A program made the position numbers and the translations under genes. This document shows positions 23,314 through 31,344 of a stretch of DNA of 64,000 nucleotides, piece by piece (within the stretch, counting starts at the first letter, position 1; every line of letters begins with the position of its first letter). This DNA is from Shewanella saliphila (GTDB lineage Bacteria > Pseudomonadota > Gammaproteobacteria > Enterobacterales > Shewanellaceae). The stretch covers positions 22,314-86,313 of the forward strand of contig NZ_BMQV01000015.1 of assembly GCF_014648295.1 (NCBI RefSeq), written 5' to 3'. The notes under the pieces are model-generated. The model was not told the DNA's origin. It ran no database searches and worked only from the letters and a program-made list of their open reading frames with translations.

Positions 23314-23623
23314 AAAAGCCGATACTTGAGTAGGACCTGTTGACCTTTGCTGGTTGAGTTTTGTTCGAGTTAAAAACGTTTTAATCGAGGCGAATAGATT
23401 GATGCCTAGTCACCTAAGCAAAATGTATTCAACAAAGAGTAAAACGTTTTTAGCCGAACCCTTCGGGCAGCGAATTTTTGGCCTTTTTACTGCGATATAG
23501 ACTGTCACATAAATAGCTACACGACAAAGTCTCTGCCTTATAGCTCATGTTTAAGTAATGGCCAACAATTCGTTGCAAAAACAACCTTGAAAGGTCACCA
23601 GGTCCTATAGGATCGGCTTTTTT
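23314..23623. repeat. MITE-like element, family B (310 bp)
   Basis: Long imperfect terminal inverted repeats of about 35 bp (AAAAGCCGAT...AGGACCTGTTGACCTTT on the left, AAAGGTCACCAGGTCCT...ATCGGCTTTT on the right) enclose non-coding sequence that has a further internal inverted pair (AAAAACGTTTTA / TAAAACGTTTTT). The right end, with its T run, may serve as terminator of the peptidase gene. Related fragments are at 191-226 and 41815-41851. Confidence 0.75.
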
Positions 23624-23741
23624 ATTGACTGCGGTATTAATTTACAGTGAATCGCGCTATTCTCCTTTTCCCCTATGGGGCAGCCAAGTGGGTGTTAATC
23701 TACACTCATACAAACAGTGATATCGAGTCGTTGGAGGATAT

Positions 23742-24392
23742 ATGGCACTCAGTGAAGCCGCAATTAAAGTACAAGCAGCACTAAAAGATCGTGGGCTAGA
23801 AACCCCAATGCTGCCCAAAACTTCCACGCCAGAACAACGTAAAGTTAAAATTGAACACCATATGCGTGAGATTTTGACCTTAATGTCACTCGACTTAACC
23901 GACGACAGCCTGGCAGACACGCCGCGCCGTATTGCAAAAATGTATGTTGATGAAATCTTCTCGGGGCTTGATTACGAAAACTTTCCAAAAATCACCGTCA
24001 TTGAAAATAAAATGGGCGTTGATGAAATGGTGCGAGTGCAAGATATTAGCCTCACTAGTACCTGCGAACATCATTTAGTAACCATCGATGGCTTTGCAAC
24101 AGTGGCTTACTTGCCGCGCACAAAGATTATTGGTTTATCTAAAATTAACCGTATCGTGCGCTTTTTTTCCCAACGCCCACAAGTACAAGAGCGTTTAACC
24201 CAACAAGTGTTAGTGGCGCTGCAAACCTTGCTTGAAACCAAAGACGTAGCGGTAAAAATGGATGCGGTACATTACTGCGTTAAATCTCGTGGGGTAATGG
24301 ACTCAACCAGCTCAACCACCACCACGGCACTTGGCGGTATTTTTAAGTCTAACCCTGCTACCCGTGCTGAGTTTTTACACCAAGTGAAATAG
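23742..24392 (+). CDS. folE: GTP cyclohydrolase 1
   Basis: Converts GTP to 7,8-dihydroneopterin triphosphate, the first step of tetrahydrofolate (and queuosine precursor) synthesis. The 216-residue protein has the zinc-site [20 protein letters not shown] and [21 protein letters not shown], and the late zinc cysteine in [12 protein letters not shown]. This is the classical Zn-dependent type IA enzyme. Its length is close to E. coli FolE (222). Start at the ATG after a TTGGAGGA site. It stands alone and converges on pyrE. Confidence 0.97.
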   Translation: MALSEAAIKVQAALKDRGLETPMLPKTSTPEQRKVKIEHHMREILTLMSLDLTDDSLADTPRRIAKMYVDEIFSGLDYENFPKITVIENKMGVDEMVRVQDISLTSTCEHHLVTIDGFATVAYLPRTKIIGLSKINRIVRFFSQRPQVQERLTQQVLVALQTLLETKDVAVKMDAVHYCVKSRGVMDSTSSTTTTALGGIFKSNPATRAEFLHQVK

Positions 24393-24396
24393 CGTA

Positions 24397-24420
24397 CACG
24401 GATTACGGATTACGGATTAC
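24397..24420. repeat. Short tandem repeat after folE
   Basis: Three consecutive copies of a 7-bp ACGGATT unit. It is non-coding and probably a simple slippage repeat. Confidence 0.6.
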
Positions 24421-24435
24421 CGCAAAAAGTGCAAT

Positions 24436-24472
24436 AAAAAGCTGCATCAATATGACTATTGTGCAGCTTTTT
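24436..24472. terminator. Bidirectional terminator between folE and pyrE
   Basis: AAAAAGCTGCA/TGCAGCTTTTT, an 11-bp stem with a 15-nt loop and T runs on both sides. Confidence 0.8.
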
Positions 24473-24504
24473 TAATTTTTCAGCTTCAGCGCATCAGTTT
24501 AAAC

Positions 24505-24582
24505 CTAGCCTATTGCAAGTTCATTCAACGCCCTGAGAAAGACAAAGGACTATTTAACCTGATCCTTACTCAGGTTAAATAC
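24505..24582. repeat. Decayed copy of repeat family A
   Basis: The segment CTAGCCTATTGCAAGTTCAT, then a CAAAGGACT stretch and the CTCAGGTTAAATAC end match 13475-13560 with substitutions and a deletion. The right end reaches the last codons of pyrE. Confidence 0.6.
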
Positions 24583-25216
24583 CATATTGCTCACGATAAG
24601 CACTAACGCTAGCCAGTTCAGCTTCCATGCCCGGCTTTTCAGACAAGTAACTGATTAAATCGGCCAGCTTAATAATCGACACAATTTGACAACCAAAGTC
24701 ACGCTCAACTTCTTGAATCGCTGACAGCTCACCCTTGCCTTTTTCTTGACGATCAAGCGCAATCAATACGCCCGCAAGTTGGGCATTGTGGGCATTAATA
24801 ATCTCCATCGACTCACGGATAGCTGTGCCCGCAGTGATCACATCGTCCACCAGCATCACTTTACCTTTGAGCTCACTGCCGACTAAATTACCGCCTTCGC
24901 CGTGGGTTTTAGCCTCTTTGCGATTAAAGCAGTAAGGAATATCCACATCGTGATGATCGCACAAGGCAACCGCTGTCGTAGTGGCAATCGGAATGCCTTT
25001 ATAAGCTGGGCCAAACAACAAATCGAACTCAATGCCAGCATCCATTAACGCAGCGGCATAAAAGCGGCCTAAACGCGCTAAGTCTTTACCAGTATTAAAT
25101 AATCCAGCGTTAAAAAAGTACGGGCTCGTACGGCCAGATTTAAGGGTAAACTCACCAAAACGTAATACTTGGCGGGCTAAAGCAAACTCAATAAATTCGC
25201 GTTGATAGGCTTTCAC
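24575..25216 (-). CDS. pyrE: Orotate phosphoribosyltransferase
   Basis: Transfers the ribose phosphate of PRPP to orotate, giving OMP in pyrimidine synthesis. The 213-residue protein opens [20 protein letters not shown]. It has the substrate loop [12 protein letters not shown], the flexible catalytic loop [17 protein letters not shown], and the PRPP-binding signature [13 protein letters not shown]. Same length as E. coli PyrE (213). Downstream of rph across a 72-bp gap holding a terminator-like hairpin, the arrangement that mediates UTP-dependent attenuation in E. coli. Confidence 0.98.
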   Translation of the reverse strand: MKAYQREFIEFALARQVLRFGEFTLKSGRTSPYFFNAGLFNTGKDLARLGRFYAAALMDAGIEFDLLFGPAYKGIPIATTTAVALCDHHDVDIPYCFNRKEAKTHGEGGNLVGSELKGKVMLVDDVITAGTAIRESMEIINAHNAQLAGVLIALDRQEKGKGELSAIQEVERDFGCQIVSIIKLADLISYLSEKPGMEAELASVSAYREQYGI

Positions 25217-25253
25217 GGTTATTCCTCTATAATCAAATTTTGGATTAAAAAAA

Positions 25254-25271
25254 AGGACCGTAATCGGTCCT
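25254..25271 (-). terminator. Attenuator-like terminator between rph and pyrE
   Basis: AGGACCG/CGGTCCT, a 7-bp perfect stem with a 4-nt loop followed on the minus strand by eight T residues. It lies between rph and pyrE, where E. coli has its pyrE attenuator. Control by UTP level through transcription-translation coupling is a likely but inferred role. Confidence 0.8.
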
Positions 25272-25288
25272 CATTTTTCAACAGCATA

Positions 25289-26002
25289 TTAACTTAATGC
25301 GGCTTTTTGCACATCGACGATTTCGCGAATACTGTTTTTAGCCAGACCAAGTAGTTCAATTAATTCTTCATGGCTGAATGGCTCGCCTTCAGCAGTACCT
25401 TGAATTTCAATAATCTTACCGGTTTCAGTCATCACTACGTTCATGTCAGTTTCAGCAGCGCTGTCTTCAATGTATTCTAAATCACTGATCGCTTCGCCTT
25501 TGTAAATACCCACACTCACAGCGGCAATTAAAAACTTAAGAGGGTTGGCTTTAATAATGCCTTTACCACGAGCCCAGTTCAGGGCATCAACCAATGCAAC
25601 ACAAGCACCAGTAATTGCCGCAGTACGTGTGCCGCCATCAGCTTGAATCACATCACAATCGATAACGATAGTGTTTTCACCTAACAGCTTCATATCAACA
25701 GCTGCACGTAAAGAGCGGCCAATTAAACGCTGAATTTCTTGAGTACGACCAGATTGCTTACCACGAGCAGCTTCACGGTCCATACGGCTGTGCGTTGAAC
25801 GCGGTAACATACCGTATTCAGCAGTAACCCAACCTTGGCCCTGGCCTTTAAGAAAACGTGGTACACCTTCAGTGAAGCTGGCAGTACATAATACTTTTGT
25901 GTCGCCAAACTCAACTAAAACAGAGCCTTCAGCATGTGCAGTAAAAGAACGCGTAATAGTAATAGGGCGAGTTTGAGCTGGTGTACGGTTACTTGGGCGC
26001 AT
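25289..26002 (-). CDS. rph: Ribonuclease PH
   Basis: Phosphate-dependent 3'-5' exoribonuclease that trims tRNA precursors. The start is the ATG at 26002 ([19 protein letters not shown]) with an AGGAC site 7 nt upstream. An in-frame Met eight codons earlier lacks a site. The 237-residue product contains the family motifs [20 protein letters not shown], the substrate arginines in [31 protein letters not shown], and the catalytic [16 protein letters not shown]. It is intact, unlike the frameshifted rph of E. coli K-12. Confidence 0.97.
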   Translation of the reverse strand: MRPSNRTPAQTRPITITRSFTAHAEGSVLVEFGDTKVLCTASFTEGVPRFLKGQGQGWVTAEYGMLPRSTHSRMDREAARGKQSGRTQEIQRLIGRSLRAAVDMKLLGENTIVIDCDVIQADGGTRTAAITGACVALVDALNWARGKGIIKANPLKFLIAAVSVGIYKGEAISDLEYIEDSAAETDMNVVMTETGKIIEIQGTAEGEPFSHEELIELLGLAKNSIREIVDVQKAALS

Positions 26003-26244
26003 GAAAAGTCCTGTAGTCGAATTCATATCAGATTTGAGCGCATATTATAGAGGTTCGCGCCGCCAGATGCCACGACAAACCCATCCAATTCGTCATCGCT
26101 AACATATGACCTCTCCCACTTTAGTATCCATATGATTGATATCAACCAAGATACAGCACAAATCTCAGCACTAATCCTTTAATCCCGATACCTAAAGCGG
26201 CTATAATCAACCCACATTTGCGTAATAACATAACAGGACACTTC

Positions 26245-27108
26245 ATGATCCAAAGCATGACAGCCTACGCTCGTATCGAGCACAAAGCACAATGGGGTAC
26301 CGCCTCATGGGAAATTCGTTCAGTCAACCAGCGCTACCTAGAAACCTACCTGCGCCTACCTGAGCAGTTTCGCAGCTTTGAACCTGTCTTACGCGATCGC
26401 CTACGTAAACGCTTAAATCGCGGTAAAGTAGAAGTGAATCTACGTTATGAGCTAGCCGACAACAGCAGCAACGAATTACAGCTAAACCAACCATTAGCAA
26501 AGCAATTATTAAGCGCAGCTAACTGGTTAAAGCAAGAAGCCGGTCAAGGCGAATTAAGCCTCACTGACGTATTACGCTGGCCAGGCGTGCTCGCATCAGC
26601 CGAGCAAGACATGGACGCCATTGGCGCAGAGCTAATGAAAGCCTTCGACAGTGCAATCGATCAGTTTATCGAAGCACGCGGCCGTGAAGGTGAAGCGATT
26701 AAAGACATGCTATTGACCCGTTTAGATGGCGTAATGGAGCAGGTTAATATTGTGCGCGAACACATGCCAACCGTGATGCAATACCAACGCGACAAGCTCA
26801 CCAACCGCTTAGCCGATATCTCAGGTGAACTCGACCCTTCGCGCATTGAGCAAGAAATGGTACTCCTAGCGCAAAAGCAAGATGTTGCCGAAGAAATGGA
26901 TCGCCTTGAAGCCCACGTAACTGAAGCTCGCCGCATCCTTAAAAAAGGCGGCAGCGAAGGCCGCCGTTTAGACTTTATGATGCAAGAGTTTAACCGCGAA
27001 TCAAACACCCTAGCCTCAAAATCAATCAGTGCAGAAATCACTTCAGCCGCTGTTGAATTAAAAGTATTGATTGAGCAAATGCGCGAGCAGATCCAAAACG
27101 TTGAATAG
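26245..27108 (+). CDS. yicC: YicC-family protein (RNA-related)
   Basis: A 287-residue member of the YicC/YloC family. E. coli YicC has been connected with sRNA RyhB decay and endoribonuclease activity. The start is the ATG of MIQSMTAYAR (26245) with an AGGA site, because the family begins with that motif. The C-terminal region EMDRLEAHVTEARRILKKGG, then GRRLDFMMQEFNRESNTLASKS, is the most conserved part. It is divergent from rph, the same neighbour as in E. coli. Confidence 0.95.
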   Translation: MIQSMTAYARIEHKAQWGTASWEIRSVNQRYLETYLRLPEQFRSFEPVLRDRLRKRLNRGKVEVNLRYELADNSSNELQLNQPLAKQLLSAANWLKQEAGQGELSLTDVLRWPGVLASAEQDMDAIGAELMKAFDSAIDQFIEARGREGEAIKDMLLTRLDGVMEQVNIVREHMPTVMQYQRDKLTNRLADISGELDPSRIEQEMVLLAQKQDVAEEMDRLEAHVTEARRILKKGGSEGRRLDFMMQEFNRESNTLASKSISAEITSAAVELKVLIEQMREQIQNVE

Positions 27109-27133
27109 TTTTTTACCCGTCCAAGAATGCCTT

Positions 27134-27170
27134 AAAAGCCCTATTATTTGCTTGTAAATACAGGGCTTTT
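27134..27170 (+). terminator. Terminator of yicC
   Basis: AAAAGCCCT/AGGGCTTTT stem with a long loop and following T/A-rich stretch, 25 bp past the yicC stop. Confidence 0.75.
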
Positions 27171-27229
27171 TATATATTCCCTTCAAATTACTCTACTAAC
27201 ACCATCTGACCCGTCTATAACGGCAATGT

Positions 27230-28348
27230 TTATAACAAATCACTAAGTCGATTTAACAGTGCTTTACGGCTATTATTCGCCACAACAAAGCGCTTAAAGC
27301 GTTGTGCAAACTCAGCTTCATCCGCTTTGAACTGATAGGCCTCAAACAGCTGATGCAGATAGCGTGATGCCGCATCGTAACCACTGGCGCAAGTTCGATC
27401 CGCTTGCTCTTGTGCTTGCTGCCAGCAGCGCTCACGCTGATTATAGCTATCCGTCAACGCCTTTTCTTTTTCCGCTTTTTCAATAGCCATTTTCTTTGCG
27501 AGCGCTGCCGCTTGCTCTTGCTGTAATTGGCTTTGCGCTTGTTCAATAAAAGGAGAAATTACCTCGGGGGTTAACCAATACTGATAGATTTCGTCTGTGT
27601 TGGCAGGTTCTTTTCGCGTCAGCGCTAAGGCTTGATGGCGAGTTAGCTGGCCTTGCTCAAACAGCTTGCGTAATAGCGTGTCTTTCTCTGCTTCCGAGAG
27701 ATTATGCAACCACGCATCAAACTGAAACTGGGTTTGTTTTGCTTGGTGTCTGGGTTGTTCGTTCAGCACCATGGCGAGTGCCTTTACTAATGCCAAGGGA
27801 ATATCATACAGTGCCGCAAACCCCTCAACCTCTTCACTGAGGTGTTCAAAGTCGAATTGGATCAACGGCACACTCTCAACTTCACCATTAAAATCAAATG
27901 CTTTTAGCCACATAAAGTACACAAGGCGCCAATCTCCTTGCATTAACCCACTGCGTAAAGCAGCTAAATTATTGAAAAATCCGTCGGCATCTTCATCGTC
28001 AAAATAATCGTAATACTCCTCGATGGAAAAAATCAGCAGTTGCCACTCATCATTTTCGTGTACATGAAGCCCATAGCTTGAAAAGCAGAGTAACGCATCT
28101 GGAAGCGTTCCGGCTGGTAGCTTGATGTAGGCATCGATTGAGCCCCAATTGGCATAGTAAAAACCGATATCAAAGTATTTTAACATCAGCTCAAAAGGCT
28201 CTGCCTTTAGGTCGCCGTAGTTATAATACACCTGAAAGGAAGTAGCGCTGATCTCAGCACGGCTTGAGATGGTTCTGAGTGCTTGTTGCGCCTTAGCGTC
28301 TAAATACCCATCCAGACGCGCGAATTTATAGTATTGATATTCGCTCAC
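27230..28348 (-). CDS. Uncharacterised conserved protein, 372 aa
   Basis: No function known to me. The first 100 residues (SEYQYYKFARLDGYLDAKAQ, then SSRAEISATSFQVYYNYGDLK and FDIGFYYANWGS) match a recurrent family of hypothetical proteins I have seen in Proteobacteria and Actinobacteria. A very acidic stretch (YYDYFDDEDADGFF) lies near residue 113, and an Ala/Gln/Lys-rich probable coiled coil near residues 275-320. There are no membrane segments. It is the last gene of the minus-strand row that starts at the SEC-C gene, 10 bp after its neighbour. Confidence 0.7.
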   Translation of the reverse strand: MSEYQYYKFARLDGYLDAKAQQALRTISSRAEISATSFQVYYNYGDLKAEPFELMLKYFDIGFYYANWGSIDAYIKLPAGTLPDALLCFSSYGLHVHENDEWQLLIFSIEEYYDYFDDEDADGFFNNLAALRSGLMQGDWRLVYFMWLKAFDFNGEVESVPLIQFDFEHLSEEVEGFAALYDIPLALVKALAMVLNEQPRHQAKQTQFQFDAWLHNLSEAEKDTLLRKLFEQGQLTRHQALALTRKEPANTDEIYQYWLTPEVISPFIEQAQSQLQQEQAAALAKKMAIEKAEKEKALTDSYNQRERCWQQAQEQADRTCASGYDAASRYLHQLFEAYQFKADEAEFAQRFKRFVVANNSRKALLNRLSDLL

Positions 28349-28358
28349 GATGACCTTG

Positions 28359-29147
28359 CTATGTATTTATTGAGAATTGAAAAGTTTGTTTCAATAAAGG
28401 CTGCACCTGAACCACCCTAGCGAGGGGTTCAGCGTTTATATAACGTCTTGGGTCAATGGTCACAAATCCCCAAAACTGTAGAAATCGCTTAATAAACCGT
28501 GATTCAATGAGCCTGTTTAAGTTTCTTTCTGGCGAGAAGTAATCATCTGCGGGGAATACTTGTAGTAAGTCGGGGAAAGCCGTCATCACTTCTTCTACCA
28601 GCTGATCCACTTTGTTGTGGCTTTGAATGCGCCACAGCATAAACAGCCAAAAGGCTCGCAAGTCGACATCAAACTCAAAACTGTCCAAATAGCCCCAGTT
28701 ATATTTGCTGATGGCAGCTTCTAGCATAGGTTTAAAAAATGCCTGTATACCTAACGCCTGGTACTGTTTTTGTGCTGATTTTTTCACATGGTAGCGACCG
28801 CTGCGCCGATAAATAATGTCACTTATTTCGGCAAGTACTCGGGTGTAATGCAAGGCATTGAATTTGTCTTCGTTACTGCCCGCAAACTCGCTGATGCTTA
28901 TATCACGTTCGAATTGAGCAACGGCAAACTCAGGCAATAACTCACTGGCCTGTTTGACTAATTTAGCCGGTAAGTTACCTTTACTGGTCGCTTTGACGGA
29001 GCCTTCTTGGGCCATAGCCTCATCAAGAATGAGGCCTAGATAACGCATCACAGGGCTGGGAGAAAGAAAGTCGGGTGTGCTGATGCTCACCCACTGTAAT
29101 TCATCAAAAGAGGCATAAAGCCAATTGGCCATTTGCGTTGACGTCAA
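28359..29147 (-). CDS. Uncharacterised protein linked to the SEC-C gene, 262 aa
   Basis: Not recognised. A predicted soluble, mostly helical protein with many aromatic residues ([20 protein letters not shown]). It has no signal peptide and no catalytic motif I can name. Its start overlaps the stop of the upstream SEC-C gene by 4 bp, so the two are translationally coupled. It is 10 bp upstream of the 372-residue gene. Confidence 0.65.
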   Translation of the reverse strand: MTSTQMANWLYASFDELQWVSISTPDFLSPSPVMRYLGLILDEAMAQEGSVKATSKGNLPAKLVKQASELLPEFAVAQFERDISISEFAGSNEDKFNALHYTRVLAEISDIIYRRSGRYHVKKSAQKQYQALGIQAFFKPMLEAAISKYNWGYLDSFEFDVDLRAFWLFMLWRIQSHNKVDQLVEEVMTAFPDLLQVFPADDYFSPERNLNRLIESRFIKRFLQFWGFVTIDPRRYINAEPLARVVQVQPLLKQTFQFSINT

Positions 29148-29353
29148 TCGTGATGAGGCTGATTATTGCGATCCTGAACTTTGTGTTGTAAAGCAGCGTT
29201 GAGTTCAACAAGGCTCAATTTTGGGTTAATTGCCAACATGGCTTCAACATCATCAAAGACTTGGGCATGTTGCTTGGCGACGCTGTTCATACAGCAACGT
29301 TTAAATTTTTTACCACTGCCACAATGGCAAGGATCGTTACGACCGAGCTTCAT
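29144..29353 (-). CDS. Small SEC-C motif protein, 69 aa
   Basis: Begins [21 protein letters not shown], a SEC-C zinc-binding motif (C-x-C...C-C) like the C terminus of SecA, followed by a short helical tail. SEC-C modules bind zinc and often mediate binding to the ribosome or SecB. As a stand-alone protein the role is unknown. It starts 18 bp downstream of hipA with no visible terminator between, so it may be co-transcribed with the hip genes. Confidence 0.85.
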   Translation of the reverse strand: MKLGRNDPCHCGSGKKFKRCCMNSVAKQHAQVFDDVEAMLAINPKLSLVELNAALQHKVQDRNNQPHHD

Positions 29354-29371
29354 TGTTGTCCTTTCTTATTG

Positions 29372-30724
29372 TTATTGAAAAAGCGCTGTATTTTCCTGCT
29401 TGCGCTGATCTAATGTCTTAGCAATGGCAGATATTGTGGTTTTGCTAACCCCTTGCTGCTTTGCAAGATACGTAAATTGGCTGATGGCTTCTGCAACTTC
29501 TTCAATGATTTGCTTTGCCTCATGCCAACTCCCATAGCCAGCAGCACTGGTCGCTAGTTTTTGCATCACCTTTAGCGGTGGCGCTTTGCCATAACCGCAG
29601 AATGCAGTGGCGTGTTCGTTGAATGGATGTGGGCTGTAAGTAACATCGTAAAAAGGTGCAGGATCCCATTGACCGTCATCCGCTTGCAAAAACGCCCAGT
29701 TTTTACTGTGGTCGTCTTGGTTAGACGACAGCAGGTTAAAAATGGCACGGCGAAACTGCAGCTGCCCGGCGGCTGGTGATTTACATAACTGACGACTGGC
29801 TTTTATCAAGTCAATATAATCTAAACTTGGCGTTCTAAAGTCTGCATCCAGCAGCCCGCAAGCGCTGTGCATATGCAATCGACCTGCACTGCGCTTGCTG
29901 CCTAAGCCGGCCTGTTCAGTGACATAATCAAAACGCTTAAGCGCTAACCACGCAGGCGCACCGCTAGTAGGTGGTGCTTCAATGAGTTGCCATAGCGGCG
30001 GTTGACACTTAGCTTGCTCAGCCATTTGTAAATAGACCGCCTCGCACAAACCTTCCTCATGCCCAAGCGCGAGATTTTTAGAGGTAAACTTAATCAGCCA
30101 TGCTTCATCTCTAGGCTGAGCAAAGGTTCGACAATACTGAGTTTCTCCAGCAGGCATATAAATCTGTGCCTTGGGCCTTGCTCCACCTGAACTGCCACCG
30201 GCGACTAATGCGGCCAATATCTGTTGCGTATGTCCATCTAACTCATCGTGGCTGCTATCCATTAAATCTGACATTGAAGCGTCGAACAGCGTTTGTGCCT
30301 CTACACCCAAGGTGGCTAAATCAATATCCGCGTGCGTCGTGGTTGAAAACTCAGACACCGGAGAAAAAGACAATGCTCCCATGCCTTTATCACCCACAAA
30401 AGCCAATCTATCCATCGCCGTTACTTGATTTGGCAAAATGCCCTTTTGACGGAAAATGCGATCTTGTAACAGCATTCCCCAGCCATCGGGCAAACAATCT
30501 CCAAATACACCATGTACACCTTGGTGCGGCGCTCTAGGTGCGGCTTGAACTTGCACGTTCGCTTGCAAAGTAAACGGTGATAAATTGCCAAACTGCTGCA
30601 AGTAACTGTCTGCATACTGAAAAAACACGCCTTGCCGATTCTGCGCCAAGACCCCTACAGCAAGCTGCTCACCTGAACTTAAGGTGCGAGTCACGGCGAG
30701 TTTTTGAATGGGTTTAAAACTCAT
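29372..30724 (-). CDS. hipA: HipA-family serine/threonine kinase toxin
   Basis: Toxin of a HipBA-type toxin-antitoxin pair. Characterised HipA phosphorylates glutamyl-tRNA synthetase and causes growth arrest and persistence. The 450-residue protein has the glycine-rich loop VAGGSSGGARPKAQIY near residue 171, the catalytic SNQDDHSKNWAF (the family NxxDxxxxN loop) near residue 310, and the Mg-binding FYDVTYS. Length is similar to E. coli HipA (440). It follows hipB with an 11-bp overlap. Target specificity cannot be read from sequence. Confidence 0.92.
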   Translation of the reverse strand: MSFKPIQKLAVTRTLSSGEQLAVGVLAQNRQGVFFQYADSYLQQFGNLSPFTLQANVQVQAAPRAPHQGVHGVFGDCLPDGWGMLLQDRIFRQKGILPNQVTAMDRLAFVGDKGMGALSFSPVSEFSTTTHADIDLATLGVEAQTLFDASMSDLMDSSHDELDGHTQQILAALVAGGSSGGARPKAQIYMPAGETQYCRTFAQPRDEAWLIKFTSKNLALGHEEGLCEAVYLQMAEQAKCQPPLWQLIEAPPTSGAPAWLALKRFDYVTEQAGLGSKRSAGRLHMHSACGLLDADFRTPSLDYIDLIKASRQLCKSPAAGQLQFRRAIFNLLSSNQDDHSKNWAFLQADDGQWDPAPFYDVTYSPHPFNEHATAFCGYGKAPPLKVMQKLATSAAGYGSWHEAKQIIEEVAEAISQFTYLAKQQGVSKTTISAIAKTLDQRKQENTALFQ

Positions 30725-31004
30725 CTTTTAGCACCTCATCAATACTCGTGGGCATAGTGGCGCGTTCTTTGCTTGGCTGTGTGAGCTCGTACAAACGGCT
30801 AAGCGAGTCGAGGGTCTGCCAAAGCAACAGCAATTGGCGAAATGATATTTGCCCGGTCAGCTCAAATTTTTTAATGGTGGCCGCAGGTACGCAGCTTCGC
30901 TCAGCTAACGCTGCTCGTGACAACTTTGCTTGGTGGCGTAACTCCCGCAAATAAGCCGCATAGGCTTGGCTTACATCGGTATCATCAAGTAAGGTAAAAT
31001 TCAT
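30714..31004 (-). CDS. hipB: HipB-like XRE-family antitoxin
   Basis: A 96-residue DNA-binding antitoxin. The start is the ATG of MNFTLLDDTD (31004); the frame is open far upstream but not HipB-like. A helix-turn-helix of XRE type spans about residues 16-70 (LRELRHQAKLSRAALAERSCVPAATIKKFE). It should neutralise HipA and repress the operon by binding the two inverted repeats just upstream. It overlaps hipA by 11 bp. Confidence 0.88.
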   Translation of the reverse strand: MNFTLLDDTDVSQAYAAYLRELRHQAKLSRAALAERSCVPAATIKKFELTGQISFRQLLLLWQTLDSLSRLYELTQPSKERATMPTSIDEVLKDEF

Positions 31005-31018
31005 CCGCAAAGACCAAG

Positions 31019-31077
31019 TGGATACAGTTATATCCATTATAGCGAAATAAAACAAAAATTGGATACTATTGCATCCA
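31019..31077. promoter_or_regulatory. Two operator repeats of the hipBA operon
   Basis: TGGATA-N6-TATCCA (31019-31036) and TGGATA-N6-CATCCA (31060-31077) are inverted repeats 41 bp centre to centre, close to four helical turns, and lie 15-73 bp upstream of hipB. Their position and pairing fit HipB-mediated autoregulation. Confidence 0.75.
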
Positions 31078-31290
31078 TGAATGAATGACTTTTGAAAAAT
31101 ATACTCGATATAGCCTTTCAAAACTGCTATTTTTGAACCTTGGCAGCAGCATAAAAAAGGCACTGTTTTTCCGTAATCATAGCTTCGAGCACCACTAAGA
31201 TTGAGTAAAAGCCACAGGCAAGTGGTGGGCACCTTGCTGGGCTTTATGATTTATTCTGACTTAATTTAAATCGCCCTAAGTCCACAAAAT

Positions 31291-31315
31291 CCGGCGGAAA
31301 TACTCTTCGCGCCGG
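31291..31315 (-). terminator. Probable terminator of the receptor operon
   Basis: CCGGCG/CGCCGG hairpin followed on the minus strand by ATTTTG, 30 bp past the receptor stop. Confidence 0.55.
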
Positions 31316-31344
31316 CTTCATTTAACTTATCACTCGCGACTGTT

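Noticed and set aside
24397..24420. CRISPR-like or regulatory tandem repeat
   Set aside because: Only three copies of a 7-bp unit with no spacers; simple slippage is enough to explain it.
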